Shown here in pieces: positions 8,976 through 18,646 of a DNA stretch of 64,000 bases; position 1 is the stretch's first letter, and each line of letters begins with the position of its first letter. The position numbers and the translations under genes are program-made. The notes beneath the pieces are model-generated. The model worked only from the letters and a program-made list of their open reading frames with translations. It did no database searches and was not told the DNA's origin. Origin of the DNA: Eikenella corrodens (GTDB lineage Bacteria; Pseudomonadota; Gammaproteobacteria; Burkholderiales; Neisseriaceae); NCBI RefSeq assembly GCF_003990355.1, contig NZ_CP034670.1, positions 2,232,001-2,296,000 on the forward strand. Direction: 5' to 3'.

Positions 8976-9003
8976 GGTGTGCTCCTGTGTTGGTTGCTTG
9001 CGA

Positions 9004-9047
9004 TAAAGGCTACCTGAAAACGGCAAACGGGTTTCAGGTAGCCTTCC
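9004..9047 (-). terminator. inverted DUS pair between fabF and gpsA
   Basis: AGGCTACCTGAA at 9007-9018 and TTCAGGTAGCCT at 9033-9044, extended by flanking A and T bases, form a hairpin with a 14-nt loop. It could terminate the acpP-fabF transcript. Confidence 0.7.
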
Positions 9048-9072
9048 TATACATTTGATTCCTGCTTTTCAA

Positions 9073-10320
9073 TCAGCCGTCAAAGCGTTTGAACGCCAGC
9101 GTGCCGTTGGTGCCGCCGAAGCCGAATGAGTTGGAAATGGCGGCACGGATGGGCAGGTCGCGGGCTTCGTTGGCGCAGTAATCCAAATCGCAGCCGCCTT
9201 CAACGTCTTGCTCGAAGATATTGATGGTGGGCGGTGATTTTTGGTGGTGCAGCGCCAACACGGAATACACGGCTTCCACGCCACCGGCACCGCCGAGCAG
9301 GTGGCCGGTCATGGATTTGGTGGAGTTGACCACCAGCTTTTTGGCGTGCTCGCCGAAGGCAAGTTTCAGCGCGGTGGTTTCGTTGGCATCGCCCAACGGG
9401 GTAGACGTGCCGTGCGCGTTCACATAATCGATGTCGCTCGGATTGAGGCCGGCGTCTTTCAAGGCGCGTGCCACAGCCAAGGCGGGGCCTTCGGCATTGG
9501 GCGCGGTAATGTGGTGCGCATCGGAGCTCATGCCGAAACCGGCCAGTTCGGCGTAGATTTTCGCACCGCGTTTTTTGGCGTGTTCGTATTCTTCCAACAC
9601 CAGCACGCCCGCTCCTTCGCCCATCACGAAGCCGTCGCGGTCTTTGTCCCACGGGCGGGAGGCAGTGGCGGGGTCGTCATTGCGGGTAGACAACGCTTTC
9701 ATCGCGGCAAAACCGGCCACGCCGAGCACGCACACTGCGCTTTCCGCACCGCCGGCCACCATCACGTCGGCATCGCCGTATTGAATCATGCGGGCGGCAT
9801 CGCCGATGCAGTGCGCGCCGGTGGTGCAGGCCGACACGATGCCGTAGCTGGGGCCTTGGTAGCCTTTAAGAATGGTCACGTGGCCGGCAATCAGGTTGAT
9901 CAGCGAGCCAGGGATAAAGAAGGGATTGATGCGGCGCGGGCCGTTTTCGTGCACCACGATGCCGGTTTCCTCAATGGAAGGCAGGCCGCCGATGCCGGAA
10001 CCGATGTTCACGCCCACGCGGGTTTTATCTAGGGCGGGATAGTCGTCCAGCCCGGCGTCGGCCACGGCCTGCAAGGCAGCGGCAACGCCGTAGTGGATGA
10101 AGGTGTCCATGCGGCGCGCTTCTTTGGCGCTAATGTAATCGCCGATTTGGAAATCTTTCACTTCGCCGGCAATTTGGGCGCTCAGTTCGCCCGCGTCAAA
10201 ACGGGTAATCCGTCCGATACCGCTCACGCCGGCCAACAGGTTTTGCCAGGCATCGGCCACATTGTTGCCCACCGGGGAAATCTGCCCCAGCCCGGTTACC
10301 ACCACTCTTCTCTGACTCAT
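9073..10320 (-). CDS. fabF: 3-oxoacyl-ACP synthase II
   Basis: 415 residues, standard for FabF. It condenses malonyl-ACP with acyl-ACP in fatty acid elongation. The catalytic triad motifs are VSACTTGAH with Cys165, [12 protein letters not shown] (His near 305) and [16 protein letters not shown] with the conserved Lys and His. The C-terminus has the GFGGTNG loop. AAGGA lies about 9 nt before the ATG. acpP is directly upstream in the same orientation, the usual acpP-fabF arrangement, but fabG and fabD are not here. Confidence 0.97.
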   Translation of the reverse strand: MSQRRVVVTGLGQISPVGNNVADAWQNLLAGVSGIGRITRFDAGELSAQIAGEVKDFQIGDYISAKEARRMDTFIHYGVAAALQAVADAGLDDYPALDKTRVGVNIGSGIGGLPSIEETGIVVHENGPRRINPFFIPGSLINLIAGHVTILKGYQGPSYGIVSACTTGAHCIGDAARMIQYGDADVMVAGGAESAVCVLGVAGFAAMKALSTRNDDPATASRPWDKDRDGFVMGEGAGVLVLEEYEHAKKRGAKIYAELAGFGMSSDAHHITAPNAEGPALAVARALKDAGLNPSDIDYVNAHGTSTPLGDANETTALKLAFGEHAKKLVVNSTKSMTGHLLGGAGGVEAVYSVLALHHQKSPPTINIFEQDVEGGCDLDYCANEARDLPIRAAISNSFGFGGTNGTLAFKRFDG

Positions 10321-10373
10321 GATTGTTTATCTATCCTTCGGCCTGCCCGAAAGCGGCCGCAATAACAAAACCC

Positions 10374-10403
10374 CTGCCCTTGGCGGGAAATGCGCCGGGG
10401 CAG
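10374..10403 (-). terminator. hairpin between acpP and fabF
   Basis: CTGCCC (10374-10379) pairs with GGGCAG (10398-10403), and GGCG inside pairs with CGCC, giving a two-part stem. It may attenuate read-through so that acpP is made in excess of fabF. Confidence 0.45.
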
Positions 10404-10436
10404 AGGCTGATATTCTGCTGTTAAACCTGCTGCCGA

Positions 10437-10673
10437 TTAGTTGGAGCGGGAAGTAACAAAGTCAATGGCTTGTTGAACGGTAGTGATTTTTTCGGCTTCT
10501 TCATCGGGGATGTCGCAGCCGAAAGCTTCTTCCAAAGCCATTACCAGCTCAACCACGTCCAGAGAGTCGGCGCCCAAATCTTCGCTGAAGGAAGATTCGT
10601 TTTTCACTTCGCTTTCGCTCTTACCCAATTGTTCGGCAACGATTTTCTTCACACGTTGTTCGATATTTTCCAT
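10437..10673 (-). CDS. acpP: acyl carrier protein
   Basis: 78 residues, acidic and helical. The phosphopantetheine site is Ser37 in [12 protein letters not shown]. The head [17 protein letters not shown] and the [19 protein letters not shown] segment match bacterial AcpP closely. It carries growing acyl chains for fatty acid synthesis and for lipid A and lipoyl pathways. AAGGA precedes the ATG. fabF follows after a hairpin. Confidence 0.98.
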   Translation of the reverse strand: MENIEQRVKKIVAEQLGKSESEVKNESSFSEDLGADSLDVVELVMALEEAFGCDIPDEEAEKITTVQQAIDFVTSRSN

Positions 10674-10948
10674 TGCGGGGTCCTTGTCCTTAAATAAACG
10701 GGGAAAAATTTAAATGTAGTTCTCTAAAAGCGGCATTGTAACGGATTTATATGCGTTTTGCTATCCGTGCCCTGCAAGATTTGAGGCTACCTGAAAACAA
10801 CGGTGCGCATATTAGCATAGCGCACGGCCTTTGCAAACTGCGCCAAAAAGCCGATATCAACAGGCAATGGCAGGCATCTGCCTTTATAGTGGGATTTCGG
10901 CAACTGCAGCAGCGGCCAATCAATCCGGCATCCGCTGCAGCCATGCCG

Positions 10949-12967
10949 CTATTTGCCCACCGTTTGCCGCAAAAACACCAGCACGGCAGCCAACTCGGCA
11001 GCCACTTCTTCCTGCGAGGCATTGCCCGCATGGCCGCCGGCTTCGGGGGCGTAGAGACGGCTTTTTACGCCGATTTCGCGCAGGCGGGCATGGAATTTGA
11101 GTGCGTGGGCAGGGTGCACACGGTCGTCGCTCAGATTGGTGGTGATGAGGGTGGGCGGGTAGGTTTGGCCATCATACAGATTATGGTAGGGCGAAAGTTT
11201 TTTCAGGTAACCCCTATCCGGCTCGGTATCGGGATTGCCGTATTCCTCCTGCCACGAAGCACCGGCCAAGAGGTGCGGATAGCGCAACATATCGGTGAGC
11301 GGCACTTCGCACACCATGCCGCCGATGCTTTGCGGCGCGGCACAATAAGCAGCGGCGCATACTAATCCGCCGTTGCTGCCGCCCTGCAACACAATGCGTT
11401 CGGGCGCAGACAAACCGCGCACAGCCAAATCCTGCGCCACGGCCACCAAATCTTCCGCGCTTTTATGTTTGCGTGCCGCACCTTGGGCGGCAGCATGCCA
11501 AGCCGGGCCGAATTCGCCGCCGCCCCGGATATTGGCCAACACAAACGCCCCGCCCTGCGCAAGCCAATGCCGACCGATGATGCCCAAATAATGCGGCAGT
11601 TCCGGCACACCGAAGCCGCCGTAGGCATACACCAGCGCAGGCACGTTCGGCTCACCGTTGCCCACGTAATAATACGGAATGCGCTCGCCATCGGCCGACA
11701 CGGCATGCAACTGCTGCACGCCCACCCCCTCAGGATCAAACTGAGCAGGCTGACGGCGCATCACACACCACTCCTGCCGCTGCAAATCCAGCGTATAGAG
11801 CGTGAGCGGCGAAAGGAAGCTGCTGGCCGCGATATACAGCACATCGCCGCCCCAAGGCTGGTCGGCAAACTCCAGCACGCCCGCCCCTTCCAGCGGCAGT
11901 TCGGGCACTTTGGCCGGCTGCCACTGCCCCTGCTGCAAACGCCAAGCCTTGAGGCTACCTGAAACATTATCCAGCAAGGTGGCCGCCACAAAATGGCGCG
12001 TGGTCTCCACGCCCTCCACCGACTGCCCCGCCTGCGGCGCAAACAGACATTGCGCCTGCCCCAGCACGCCCTTGTTCAGCTTCACCGCCACCAGGCTGCC
12101 CGCCGCATAGCTTTGGTTTGCCCGCAGCCAGTCGTGCTTGAGCAACACCAGCAGCCAGCCGCCCAAATAACCGCAGATTTCGCAAGTTTCAGGTAGCCCC
12201 AAAGGCAGCAGCGCCCCATCGGAGGCTACCTGAAAATAACGGCGGCTGAAAAAGCCCGTGCTTTCTTCCAGCAAATCCAGCGGCGCACCCTGCGCATCCA
12301 GATAACGCCAAGCGTGCACCCACACCGAATCCACCGCCGTTTGCAGCAACGGCTGCGCCTCCTCGAAGCTCTGCCCGCGCCGCAACAGCCACGCCTCGCG
12401 CGGATAGCCCGAAGCAGTGAGCTGGCGCTCGTCCCAAGCCGGGCACACCCACACGCTGTCTTCATCACGCCAGGCAATATGGTTTTTGCCCGCCGGAAAG
12501 TGGAAACCATTGGGCACCACTTGGCGCGTTTCCAAATCAAATTCCAGCGTAAACGCCGCATCGCCGCCGCCCGGGCTGAGCGAGAGCAACACCCGGTTCG
12601 GCTGCTCCACATAGTGCGACACGCCGTCTAAATACACATCCTCACCCAACACCTCATCGAAATCTGCCACCGAAAACAACACCTCCCATTCCGGCAGCCC
12701 GGCGCGATACGAAGCCGCGCTGCACACGCGGTACACACCCTTCGGAAACTCCTTGCTCTGATAAAAGTGATACATCCGCGCGCGGTGCTCCTGGCAAAAC
12801 GGAATCTGCTGCTCGTCTTGCAACACCGCCAAAATATCGCGGCGCAGCGGCTCGTAATCCGGCCGGCTCTCCAGCCAGGCTTGCGTTTGCGCGTGTTCGG
12901 CAGCAGCGAAAGCACTGGTTTCGGGGGCATCTAGGTTTTCAAACACGGCATAACGGTCAGCAGACAT
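10949..12967 (-). CDS. prolyl oligopeptidase family serine peptidase (S9A)
   Basis: 672 residues from the ATG at 12965-12967 (MSADRYAVFENLDAPET). An N-terminal seven-bladed propeller-like half is followed by an alpha/beta hydrolase domain. Catalytic Ser is in LQGGSNGGLVCA, Asp in NLSDDRVHPAHALK, His in EAGGHAGNASQ. Such enzymes cleave short peptides after proline and are usually cytoplasmic; no signal peptide is seen. A DUS (12969-12980) abuts the start codon, leaving no ordinary Shine-Dalgarno, and two more exact copies lie inside the gene (11952, 12223). Whether it is a true prolyl endopeptidase or an oligopeptidase B-like relative is uncertain. Confidence 0.88.
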   Translation of the reverse strand: MSADRYAVFENLDAPETSAFAAAEHAQTQAWLESRPDYEPLRRDILAVLQDEQQIPFCQEHRARMYHFYQSKEFPKGVYRVCSAASYRAGLPEWEVLFSVADFDEVLGEDVYLDGVSHYVEQPNRVLLSLSPGGGDAAFTLEFDLETRQVVPNGFHFPAGKNHIAWRDEDSVWVCPAWDERQLTASGYPREAWLLRRGQSFEEAQPLLQTAVDSVWVHAWRYLDAQGAPLDLLEESTGFFSRRYFQVASDGALLPLGLPETCEICGYLGGWLLVLLKHDWLRANQSYAAGSLVAVKLNKGVLGQAQCLFAPQAGQSVEGVETTRHFVAATLLDNVSGSLKAWRLQQGQWQPAKVPELPLEGAGVLEFADQPWGGDVLYIAASSFLSPLTLYTLDLQRQEWCVMRRQPAQFDPEGVGVQQLHAVSADGERIPYYYVGNGEPNVPALVYAYGGFGVPELPHYLGIIGRHWLAQGGAFVLANIRGGGEFGPAWHAAAQGAARKHKSAEDLVAVAQDLAVRGLSAPERIVLQGGSNGGLVCAAAYCAAPQSIGGMVCEVPLTDMLRYPHLLAGASWQEEYGNPDTEPDRGYLKKLSPYHNLYDGQTYPPTLITTNLSDDRVHPAHALKFHARLREIGVKSRLYAPEAGGHAGNASQEEVAAELAAVLVFLRQTVGK

Positions 12968-13036
12968 TTTCAGGTAGCCTTTGGCGGGTGGTTGCGGAAG
13001 GCGGGCATTGTAGCAGCATTGGCGGAGCGGCAAGAG

Positions 13037-13100
13037 GAAAGGCTACCTGAAATTTTAGCTTCGCGGAAACCCGCAAACCTATTTTTCAGGTAGCCTTTTT
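13037..13100 (-). terminator. inverted DUS pair between the peptidase and esterase genes
   Basis: AGGCTACCTGAA at 13040-13051 and TTCAGGTAGCCT at 13085-13096. The loop contains a fragment of the TTTCTGCGAAGCTAAA repeat family in reverse. It is a plausible terminator for the esterase read from the minus strand. Confidence 0.6.
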
Positions 13101-13123
13101 AATTCGGCGGCATATTACGTCAT

Positions 13124-13996
13124 CTATTTATCAGACAATATAAACTCACAAAGAATACTGCCGACATCATCTTCCGATTCTGCACCCAGCAGCAGGGCGG
13201 GCGACAAGTGATTGTGGTGCGGCAAGCGATGAAGGTTCGGCCATCTGCCATGCTTGGCGGTATATTCAGCCACCAGTTCTACAGCCTGCTCTTGAAACAT
13301 CGGCGGATCGAACTCTGCAAGCGCAAACAGACAAGGAATCGGCGTATCGAGCAGCCCAGGCAGGCTGGCAGCAGCCCGGCGCGCTGCAAGATCTGTACCG
13401 TAATAGGCATCCAAGCTGGGATGACGGCCGCATGCAGCAGGGTTGTAAATACCAGAAAGCATAACCGCACCTGCTATGGTTGCAGACTGGCCAATGCGGG
13501 TCAGTTCAGCTACAGCATCAGCCACATGGGTTGCCCCTGCGGATTGCCCGACCAGAAAAATGGCATTCGGGTTGCCACCGAATTGAGCCACATTGGCGCA
13601 TAACCAACGCACAACAGCCAACACGTCATCCCGACCTGCAGGATAGGGGTATTCGGGGGCAAGACGGTAATTGGGGATAGCAGCAATCATCCCGTTGGCT
13701 ACTGCCCACGCACCGATGTTGGCAAAAAACGGGCCGCCATTGCCATGTTTGTCACCTGCCACAAAACCGCCGCCGTGGATGTAAACCACAACCGGCCGGC
13801 TGCCAGATGATTGTGTGCCGTAAAGGTCGAGTTTGTGCCGCGGATGTGTGCCGTACGGCAGGTCGGCACAGATTTGACCGCAAGCAGGATCAGGCCGGGC
13901 AGCTAACGGGGTTAGCAGGCGGTAAGTGGCTTCAATAAGCTGCGGGGAAAGTTCGCTGCCAAGAGCAGCAATTTGGTGTTGGAGATATGGGGTCAT
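13124..13996 (-). CDS. HSL-type alpha/beta hydrolase (carboxylesterase)
   Basis: 290 residues. The oxyanion-hole motif HGGGF (74-78), nucleophile GQSAG with Ser152, acid near Asp230 (ALAEFDPPMF) and base near His263 (HHNHLS) identify the hormone-sensitive-lipase branch of alpha/beta hydrolases. No signal peptide is evident, so it probably acts in the cytoplasm on short esters. It stands alone between DUS pairs; the physiological substrate is not deducible. The start has only a weak GAGA ahead of it. Confidence 0.85.
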   Translation of the reverse strand: MTPYLQHQIAALGSELSPQLIEATYRLLTPLAARPDPACGQICADLPYGTHPRHKLDLYGTQSSGSRPVVVYIHGGGFVAGDKHGNGGPFFANIGAWAVANGMIAAIPNYRLAPEYPYPAGRDDVLAVVRWLCANVAQFGGNPNAIFLVGQSAGATHVADAVAELTRIGQSATIAGAVMLSGIYNPAACGRHPSLDAYYGTDLAARRAAASLPGLLDTPIPCLFALAEFDPPMFQEQAVELVAEYTAKHGRWPNLHRLPHHNHLSPALLLGAESEDDVGSILCEFILSDK

Positions 13997-14125
13997 TGAA
14001 ATTTTCTCGCGGATAAATTGAAGATTTGGCGGCTACCTGAAATTTCAGCCCCACAAACTCACCGGCTCATTTTAACAACCTTCACGTTGTCTCGTTTTCA
14101 GGTAGCCTGTTCTTATTCAAACAGC

Positions 14126-15463
14126 TTACAGTACGTACCGCGCCAAATCTTCCTGTTCGGCCACTTCGGCCAGCCGCTCGTCCACATAGGCGGCGGTAAT
14201 TCGCGTGGTGCCTTGCGGGGCATGGAAAGATACGTCTTCCAGCAGTTTTTCCAGCACGGTGTGCAGGCGGCGGGCCCCGATGTTTTCGGTTTTCTCGTTC
14301 ACTTGGAAGGCGATTTCGGCCAGGCGGGTGATACCGTCGGGGGCGAAATCGAGCTCTACGCCGTCGGTGGCCAGCAGGGCTTGGTATTGCTTGGTGAGGC
14401 TGGCGTCGGTGCTGGTGAGGATGGCTTGGAAGTCTTCCACGGTTAGGCTGTTTAATTCCACGCGGATGGGGAAGCGGCCTTGCAGCTCGGGAATCAGGTC
14501 GCTGGGTTTGCTTAAATGGAAGGCGCCGGAAGCGATGAAGAGGATGTGGTCGGTTTTAATCATGCCGTATTTGGTTTGCACGGTTGTGCCTTCCACCAAC
14601 GGCAAAAGGTCGCGCTGCACGCCTTGGCGCGATACGTCGCCGCCGTGCCGGTTGCGGTCGGCCGCGATTTTGTCGATTTCGTCGAGGAATACGATGCCAT
14701 GCTGCTCCACAGCGTGTACGGCCTGTTCGCGCAGTTCTTCTTCGTTAATCAGTTTGGCGGCTTCTTCGTCCAACAAGAGCTTCATGGCGGCGGCCACTTT
14801 GATTTTGTGCGGCTTGGTGCGGCCTTTGTGAAGGTTGGCAAACATGTCTTGCAGCTGGCTGCTGAATTCTTCCATCCCGGGCGGGCCCATCACTTGCATG
14901 GTGGCGGGCAAGGCTTGGCTCAGTTCGATGTTGATTTCTTTATCGTCCAATTCGCCCCGGCGCAGCATTTCGCGGAATTTTTTGCGGGTGTGGCTTTCGG
15001 GCTGAGGTTCGGCCGGTTCGCCTTCGAAGCCGGTTTGCGGCGGAGGCGGCAAAAGCGCGTCGAGCACACGGTTTTCGGCAGCGTCTTGAGCGCGGTCGCG
15101 ATTTTTGCGCACGGCCTGTTCGCGCAAATTCTTCAGGGCGATTTCCATCAAATCGCGCACAATGCTGTCGACATCGCGCCCCACATAGCCCACTTCGGTG
15201 AACTTGGTGGCCTCGATTTTGATAAACGGCGCATTGGCCAGCCGTGCCAAACGGCGAGCAATTTCGGTTTTGCCCACGCCGGTGGGGCCGATCATCAGGA
15301 TGTTTTTCGGCACGATTTCGCTTTGCAGCGGCTCGGCCACCTGGCTTCTGCGGTAGCGGTTGCGCAAGGCCACGGCTACGGCCTTTTTGGCCTGCTGCTG
15401 GCCGATGATGTGTTTGTCCAGCTCGTGGACGATTTCTTGCGGGGTCATCACGGAAGTGCTCAT
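14126..15463 (-). CDS. hslU: ATP-dependent protease ATPase subunit HslU
   Basis: 445 residues from the ATG at 15461-15463, which has GGGAG upstream (E. coli HslU has 443). It unfolds substrates and feeds them to the HslV peptidase. It shows Walker A GPTGVGKT (59-66), Walker [10 protein letters not shown], an insertion I domain rich in charged residues, the sensor region [13 protein letters not shown], and the C-terminal EDLARYVL tail that docks into HslV. hslV, normally the immediately preceding gene, is absent here: the upstream 360 bp contain no such ORF. Confidence 0.96.
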   Translation of the reverse strand: MSTSVMTPQEIVHELDKHIIGQQQAKKAVAVALRNRYRRSQVAEPLQSEIVPKNILMIGPTGVGKTEIARRLARLANAPFIKIEATKFTEVGYVGRDVDSIVRDLMEIALKNLREQAVRKNRDRAQDAAENRVLDALLPPPPQTGFEGEPAEPQPESHTRKKFREMLRRGELDDKEINIELSQALPATMQVMGPPGMEEFSSQLQDMFANLHKGRTKPHKIKVAAAMKLLLDEEAAKLINEEELREQAVHAVEQHGIVFLDEIDKIAADRNRHGGDVSRQGVQRDLLPLVEGTTVQTKYGMIKTDHILFIASGAFHLSKPSDLIPELQGRFPIRVELNSLTVEDFQAILTSTDASLTKQYQALLATDGVELDFAPDGITRLAEIAFQVNEKTENIGARRLHTVLEKLLEDVSFHAPQGTTRITAAYVDERLAEVAEQEDLARYVL

Positions 15464-15636
15464 AAAACGGCTCCCAAATAGCTTAGTCAAATATAGGGCG
15501 GCTTAACCTGGCTTTTGCGCCAACATCGGCTTATCTAGTAGCAAAAGCCAATTTAATCCGCCGTCACGAATAGCAGGCAAATGGCACCGCCAAGGCGAAA
15601 ATCAAGTGCGGCCAAAAAGTTTGCCAGACGGCTGTA

Positions 15637-15680
15637 AATTTCAGGTAGCCCGTTTCCCGGATAGGGCTACCTGAAAATAC
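15637..15680. repeat. diverged inverted DUS pair in the hslU-rpsP gap
   Basis: TTTCAGGTAGCCCG and CGGATAGGGCTACCTGAAA (last DUS base changed in both arms) form a hairpin. Apart from this and the rpsP promoter, the 368-bp gap 15464-15831 holds nothing I recognise, and in particular no hslV. Confidence 0.6.
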
Positions 15681-15751
15681 GGCATGGCCGGATACGCAAG
15701 GCATGCCGTCCGCCCGATGCCACGGTAAAACGGTATTTTTTCAACAAATGC

Positions 15752-15781
15752 TTGCGCCCGCATGGCAAATTACCCTAAAAT
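15752..15781 (+). promoter_or_regulatory. candidate promoter of the rpsP operon
   Basis: TTGCGC (15752-15757) and TAAAAT (15776-15781) are separated by 18 bp and lie 50 bp before the rpsP start. Confidence 0.5.
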
Positions 15782-15831
15782 CCGCTGTTTTCTTATTGAC
15801 CAAATTTCCCGAAGGAAGAAGGAATAATAAT

Positions 15832-16080
15832 ATGGTAGTTATCCGTTTTTCGCGCGGCGGCTCCAAGCATTCTCCGTTTTTCAACATCGTGGTAGCCGAT
15901 TCACGCAACCGTCGTGACGGCCGCTTCATCGAGCGGGTTGGCTTTTACAACCCTGTAGCCAACGAAAAACAGGAGCGCGTACGCCTGAACACCGAACGCC
16001 TGAACTACTGGGTGAGCCAAGGTGCGCAAGTAAGCGATGCCGTTGCCCGCTTGGTAAAAGAGCAGCAGAAAGCCGCCTAA
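15832..16080 (+). CDS. rpsP: 30S ribosomal protein bS16
   Basis: 82 residues from the ATG at 15832, preceded by [31 protein letters not shown] and [13 protein letters not shown] are diagnostic of bS16. An upstream in-frame ATG at 15703 is rejected because it would precede the promoter. It is the first gene of the conserved rpsP-rimM-trmD-rplS operon. Confidence 0.98.
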   Translation: MVVIRFSRGGSKHSPFFNIVVADSRNRRDGRFIERVGFYNPVANEKQERVRLNTERLNYWVSQGAQVSDAVARLVKEQQKAA

Positions 16081-16096
16081 TCCCGGAATACCCGCC

Positions 16097-16609
16097 ATGA
16101 GCCGCAGCCAAGACAACTGGGTAGCCATGGGCTATGTGAAAAGCGCTTTCGGCATCAAAGGCTGGGTAAAAGTGGCCGCCGATACCGAATATGCCGACAG
16201 CCTGCTGGACTACCCTGTATGGCAGCTGAGCAAAGACGGCGTTTCCCGCAGCTACACGCTGGAAAACGGCCAGGTGGCCGGCGATGAATTGCAAGTAAAA
16301 TTCGCCGAAATCAGCGACCGCGATGCCGCACAGCTGTTGCGCGGCTACACCATCGAAATCAAACGCAGCGATTTCGAGCCCGCCCAAGAAGGCGAATACT
16401 ACTGGGCCGACTTGGTCGGCTTGACGGTACACAACCGGCGAAACAAGCTCATCGGCACAGTAAGCAGCCTGATGGAAACCGGTGCGCACGATATTTTGGT
16501 GGTAGATGGTGAGCATGGCCGCAAACTGATTCCGTTTGTCGATCACTACATCGACAATGTGGATTTGGAACAAGGCAGCATCATTGCCGATTGGGGCTTG
16601 GATTACTGA
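16097..16609 (+). CDS. rimM: 16S rRNA processing protein RimM
   Basis: 170 residues. RimM binds uS19 and helps mature the 30S head. The N-terminal RimM barrel begins [19 protein letters not shown], and the C-terminal PRC-like barrel begins [14 protein letters not shown] with [17 protein letters not shown]. It starts 17 bp after rpsP and its stop overlaps the trmD start (TGATG). Confidence 0.97.
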   Translation: MSRSQDNWVAMGYVKSAFGIKGWVKVAADTEYADSLLDYPVWQLSKDGVSRSYTLENGQVAGDELQVKFAEISDRDAAQLLRGYTIEIKRSDFEPAQEGEYYWADLVGLTVHNRRNKLIGTVSSLMETGAHDILVVDGEHGRKLIPFVDHYIDNVDLEQGSIIADWGLDY

Positions 16610-17352
16610 TGTATATCCAAGCCGTTACCCTGTTTGGCGAGATGTTCCGTAGCATCACCGACTACGGCGTAACCGGCCGCGCCCTGCAACGCGGTTTATG
16701 GCAGTTCAACAGCATCAACCCACGCCGGTTTGCCGACAACAAATTGGGCTACATCGACGACAGGCCTTTTGGCGGCGGCCCCGGCATGATCATGATGGCC
16801 GAACCGCTGCAATCGGCAATTGATGCCGCCAAAGCGCAGCATAACGGCAAAGTGGTTTACCTCAGCCCGCAAGGCAGCTCGTTCACGCATCAAAAAGCAG
16901 CCGAACTGGCTAAACTGGACGGTTTGATTTTGGTGTGCGGCCGCTACGAAGGCATAGACGAGCGCCTGCTGAGCAGTGCCATTGATGAAGAGATCAGCAT
17001 TGGCGACTTTGTGGTGTCCGGCGGCGAATTGCCGGCCATGATGTTGATGGATGCAGTATTGAGGCTGATTCCCGGCGTGCTGGGCGATGACGACTCGGCC
17101 AGACAGGATTCGTTTGCCAACGGCCTTTTAGACTGCCCGCACTACACCCGCCCGATAGAATTTCAGGGCATGCCCGTGCCCGCTGTATTGCGCAGCGGCA
17201 ACCATGCCCTGATTGCGGAATGGCGCTTAGAGCAAGCGCTGCGCCGCACCCTGCAGCGCCGACCGGACCTTTTGGCCAGCCGCGCATTAACCCCAGAGGA
17301 ATCTAGGCTCCTGCAAAAAATTCAGCAGGAGGAACGAGATATCCCATCATAA
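16609..17352 (+). CDS. trmD: tRNA (guanine37-N1)-methyltransferase
   Basis: 247 residues from the ATG that overlaps the rimM stop (TGATG), giving [15 protein letters not shown]. TrmD methylates G37 of tRNAs, preventing frameshifts. The trefoil-knot SAM site is visible as [13 protein letters not shown] and [17 protein letters not shown], with [13 protein letters not shown] upstream. A longer frame from 16591 is rejected because it lies inside rimM. Confidence 0.97.
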   Translation: MYIQAVTLFGEMFRSITDYGVTGRALQRGLWQFNSINPRRFADNKLGYIDDRPFGGGPGMIMMAEPLQSAIDAAKAQHNGKVVYLSPQGSSFTHQKAAELAKLDGLILVCGRYEGIDERLLSSAIDEEISIGDFVVSGGELPAMMLMDAVLRLIPGVLGDDDSARQDSFANGLLDCPHYTRPIEFQGMPVPAVLRSGNHALIAEWRLEQALRRTLQRRPDLLASRALTPEESRLLQKIQQEERDIPS

Positions 17353-17369
17353 ACTTAAGGACTATAGCA

Positions 17370-17741
17370 ATGAACTTGATTCAACAGCTCGAACAGGAAG
17401 AAATCGCCCGTTTGAACAAAACCATCCCCGAATTCGCTCCCGGCGACACCGTATCCGTTTCCGTGCGCGTAACCGAGGGCAACCGTACCCGTCTGCAAGC
17501 CTACGAAGGCGTGGTGATTTCCCGCCGCAACCGCGGCCTGAACAGCAACTTCATCGTGCGCAAAATCTCTAGCGGTGAAGGCGTAGAACGTACTTTCCAG
17601 CTGTATTCTCCCAACGTGGAAAAAATCGAAGTGAAACGCCGCGGCCACGTTCGCCGTGCCAAACTGTACTACCTGCGCGGCCTTACCGGTAAAGCTGCCC
17701 GCATCAAAGAAAAACTGTCCGGCCGCAAACTGGAAGATTAA
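17370..17741 (+). CDS. rplS: 50S ribosomal protein bL19
   Basis: 123 residues. [40 protein letters not shown] and [20 protein letters not shown] are typical of bL19, which sits at the 30S-50S interface. TAAGG lies about 9 nt before the start. It is the last gene of the operon and is followed by a strong terminator. Confidence 0.98.
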   Translation: MNLIQQLEQEEIARLNKTIPEFAPGDTVSVSVRVTEGNRTRLQAYEGVVISRRNRGLNSNFIVRKISSGEGVERTFQLYSPNVEKIEVKRRGHVRRAKLYYLRGLTGKAARIKEKLSGRKLED

Positions 17742-17756
17742 TCTTTGCCATTATCG

Positions 17757-17786
17757 AAAACCTGCCCTCTGCGGCAGGTTTTTGTT
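17757..17786 (+). terminator. intrinsic terminator of the rpsP-rplS operon
   Basis: AAAACCTGCC CTCTGC GGCAGGTTTTT: a perfect stem with a T run, 15 bp after the rplS stop. Confidence 0.92.
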
Positions 17787-17822
17787 TGCAGATTAGGTTA
17801 ACGACTGGCTCTAGCATAGAAA

Positions 17823-17890
17823 AGGCTACCTGAAAGCGCAGCTTCAACGAAGTTAACGCTCCACGCAGCAAAGTTTCTGCGTGGCAGAAG
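17823..17890. repeat. DUS plus reversed intergenic repeat segment
   Basis: A DUS at 17823-17834 runs into AGCGCAGCTTCAACGAAGTT and then CAAAGTTTCTGCGTGGC, fragments of the same modular intergenic repeat found near 4051, 25545, 31044 and 43872. Confidence 0.55.
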
Positions 17891-17923
17891 ATAAGCAAAC
17901 CACTTTAACTTTCGCTGCGGTGT

Positions 17924-18030
17924 TATAGTGGATTAAAATTACAATGATACGGCGTTGCCAACGCCCTTATGTACTACCCGTACACGGCGGGCGTTGCCGC
18001 CTTGTCTCATTTTTATTTTAATCCACTATA
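17924..18030. repeat. Correia-related element with a different core, 107 bp
   Basis: The outer ends are TATAGTGGATTAAAAT and ATTTTAATCCACTATA, as in Correia elements. The interior lacks the usual AGGACAAGGCGGCGAGCCGC block and instead contains ATGATACGGCGTTGCCAACGCC and a GTACACGGCGGGCGTTGCCG arm. It looks like a sister MITE that shares termini with Correia elements. A left half of the same variant occurs at 48975-49022, and an internal piece near 4154-4185. Confidence 0.75.
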
Positions 18031-18095
18031 GTTCGCCTTATCGAATTCCTGTGCTGTCTGCGCTACCACCTTCATCGGAAGCCAACTCGGCTTGT

Positions 18096-18199
18096 TATAG
18101 TGAATTAACAAAAACCAGTACAGCGTTGTCTCGCCTTGCCGTAAGGTGTGTACTGTCTGCGGCTCGCCGTCTTGTCCTGATTTTTGTTAATCCACTATA
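18096..18199. repeat. Correia element (short form)
   Basis: 104 bp bounded by TATAGTGAATTAACAAAAAC and TTTTTGTTAATCCACTATA, containing GTACTGTCTGCGGCTCGCC and CTTGTCCTGA. This matches the neisserial Correia repeat enclosed element lacking the ~50-bp central segment of the long form. Confidence 0.9.
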
Positions 18200-18230
18200 T
18201 ATTTTCAGGTAGCCTGAAGCCTTATTCCCG

Positions 18231-18578
18231 TTATATTTTTCCCTCCGCTGCCAGCAAATCGGCCAGCAGCTGTTCCGATTGGCGCAGGCTCTCGATTTGG
18301 CTGCCGATGTGCGCAAGCGTATCGGCCAATTTGCCGCGCAATGCAGGACAAAAGTTTTGCGGCTCGTCGTTTAGGCAGTCGCGCATTAGGGCAATGTCTT
18401 TCAGGGCGAGGCCGGCGCGGTTGAGCAGCACCACCTTGCGGGCAAAGCCGATGTCTTGATCGCGGTATTCCCGATAACCGCCCGGCGTGCGCGCAGGCAC
18501 AAGGATGCCGGCACTTTCATAAAACCGCAGCATCCGCACGCTGATGCCGCTTCGCTTGGCAAATTCGCCGATTTTCAT
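18231..18578 (-). CDS. MerR family transcriptional regulator
   Basis: 115 residues from the ATG at 18576-18578, chosen because GAGGG lies 6-7 nt upstream. MKIGEFAKRSGISVRMLRFY, then ESAGILVPARTPGGYREY, is the N-terminal MerR winged helix; the C-terminal half is the dimerising coiled coil. Effector residues cannot be assigned; cysteines near 67 and 76 (RDCLNDEPQNFC) could sense a ligand. It is divergent from the hydrolase-EthD pair, with GCTCCC and GGGAGC (18608-18613, 18631-18636) framing the shared promoter region. It probably controls that pair. Confidence 0.9.
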   Translation of the reverse strand: MKIGEFAKRSGISVRMLRFYESAGILVPARTPGGYREYRDQDIGFARKVVLLNRAGLALKDIALMRDCLNDEPQNFCPALRGKLADTLAHIGSQIESLRQSEQLLADLLAAEGKI

Positions 18579-18646
18579 CTTGACCCTCACACTGTGTCAT
18601 TCTGTAAGCTCCCATCTATTGTAAACAAACGGGAGCACCCATCCCC

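Noticed and set aside
15703..15831. N-terminal extension of rpsP
   Set aside because: The upstream ATG lies before the likely promoter, and bS16 always begins at the [14 protein letters not shown] start.
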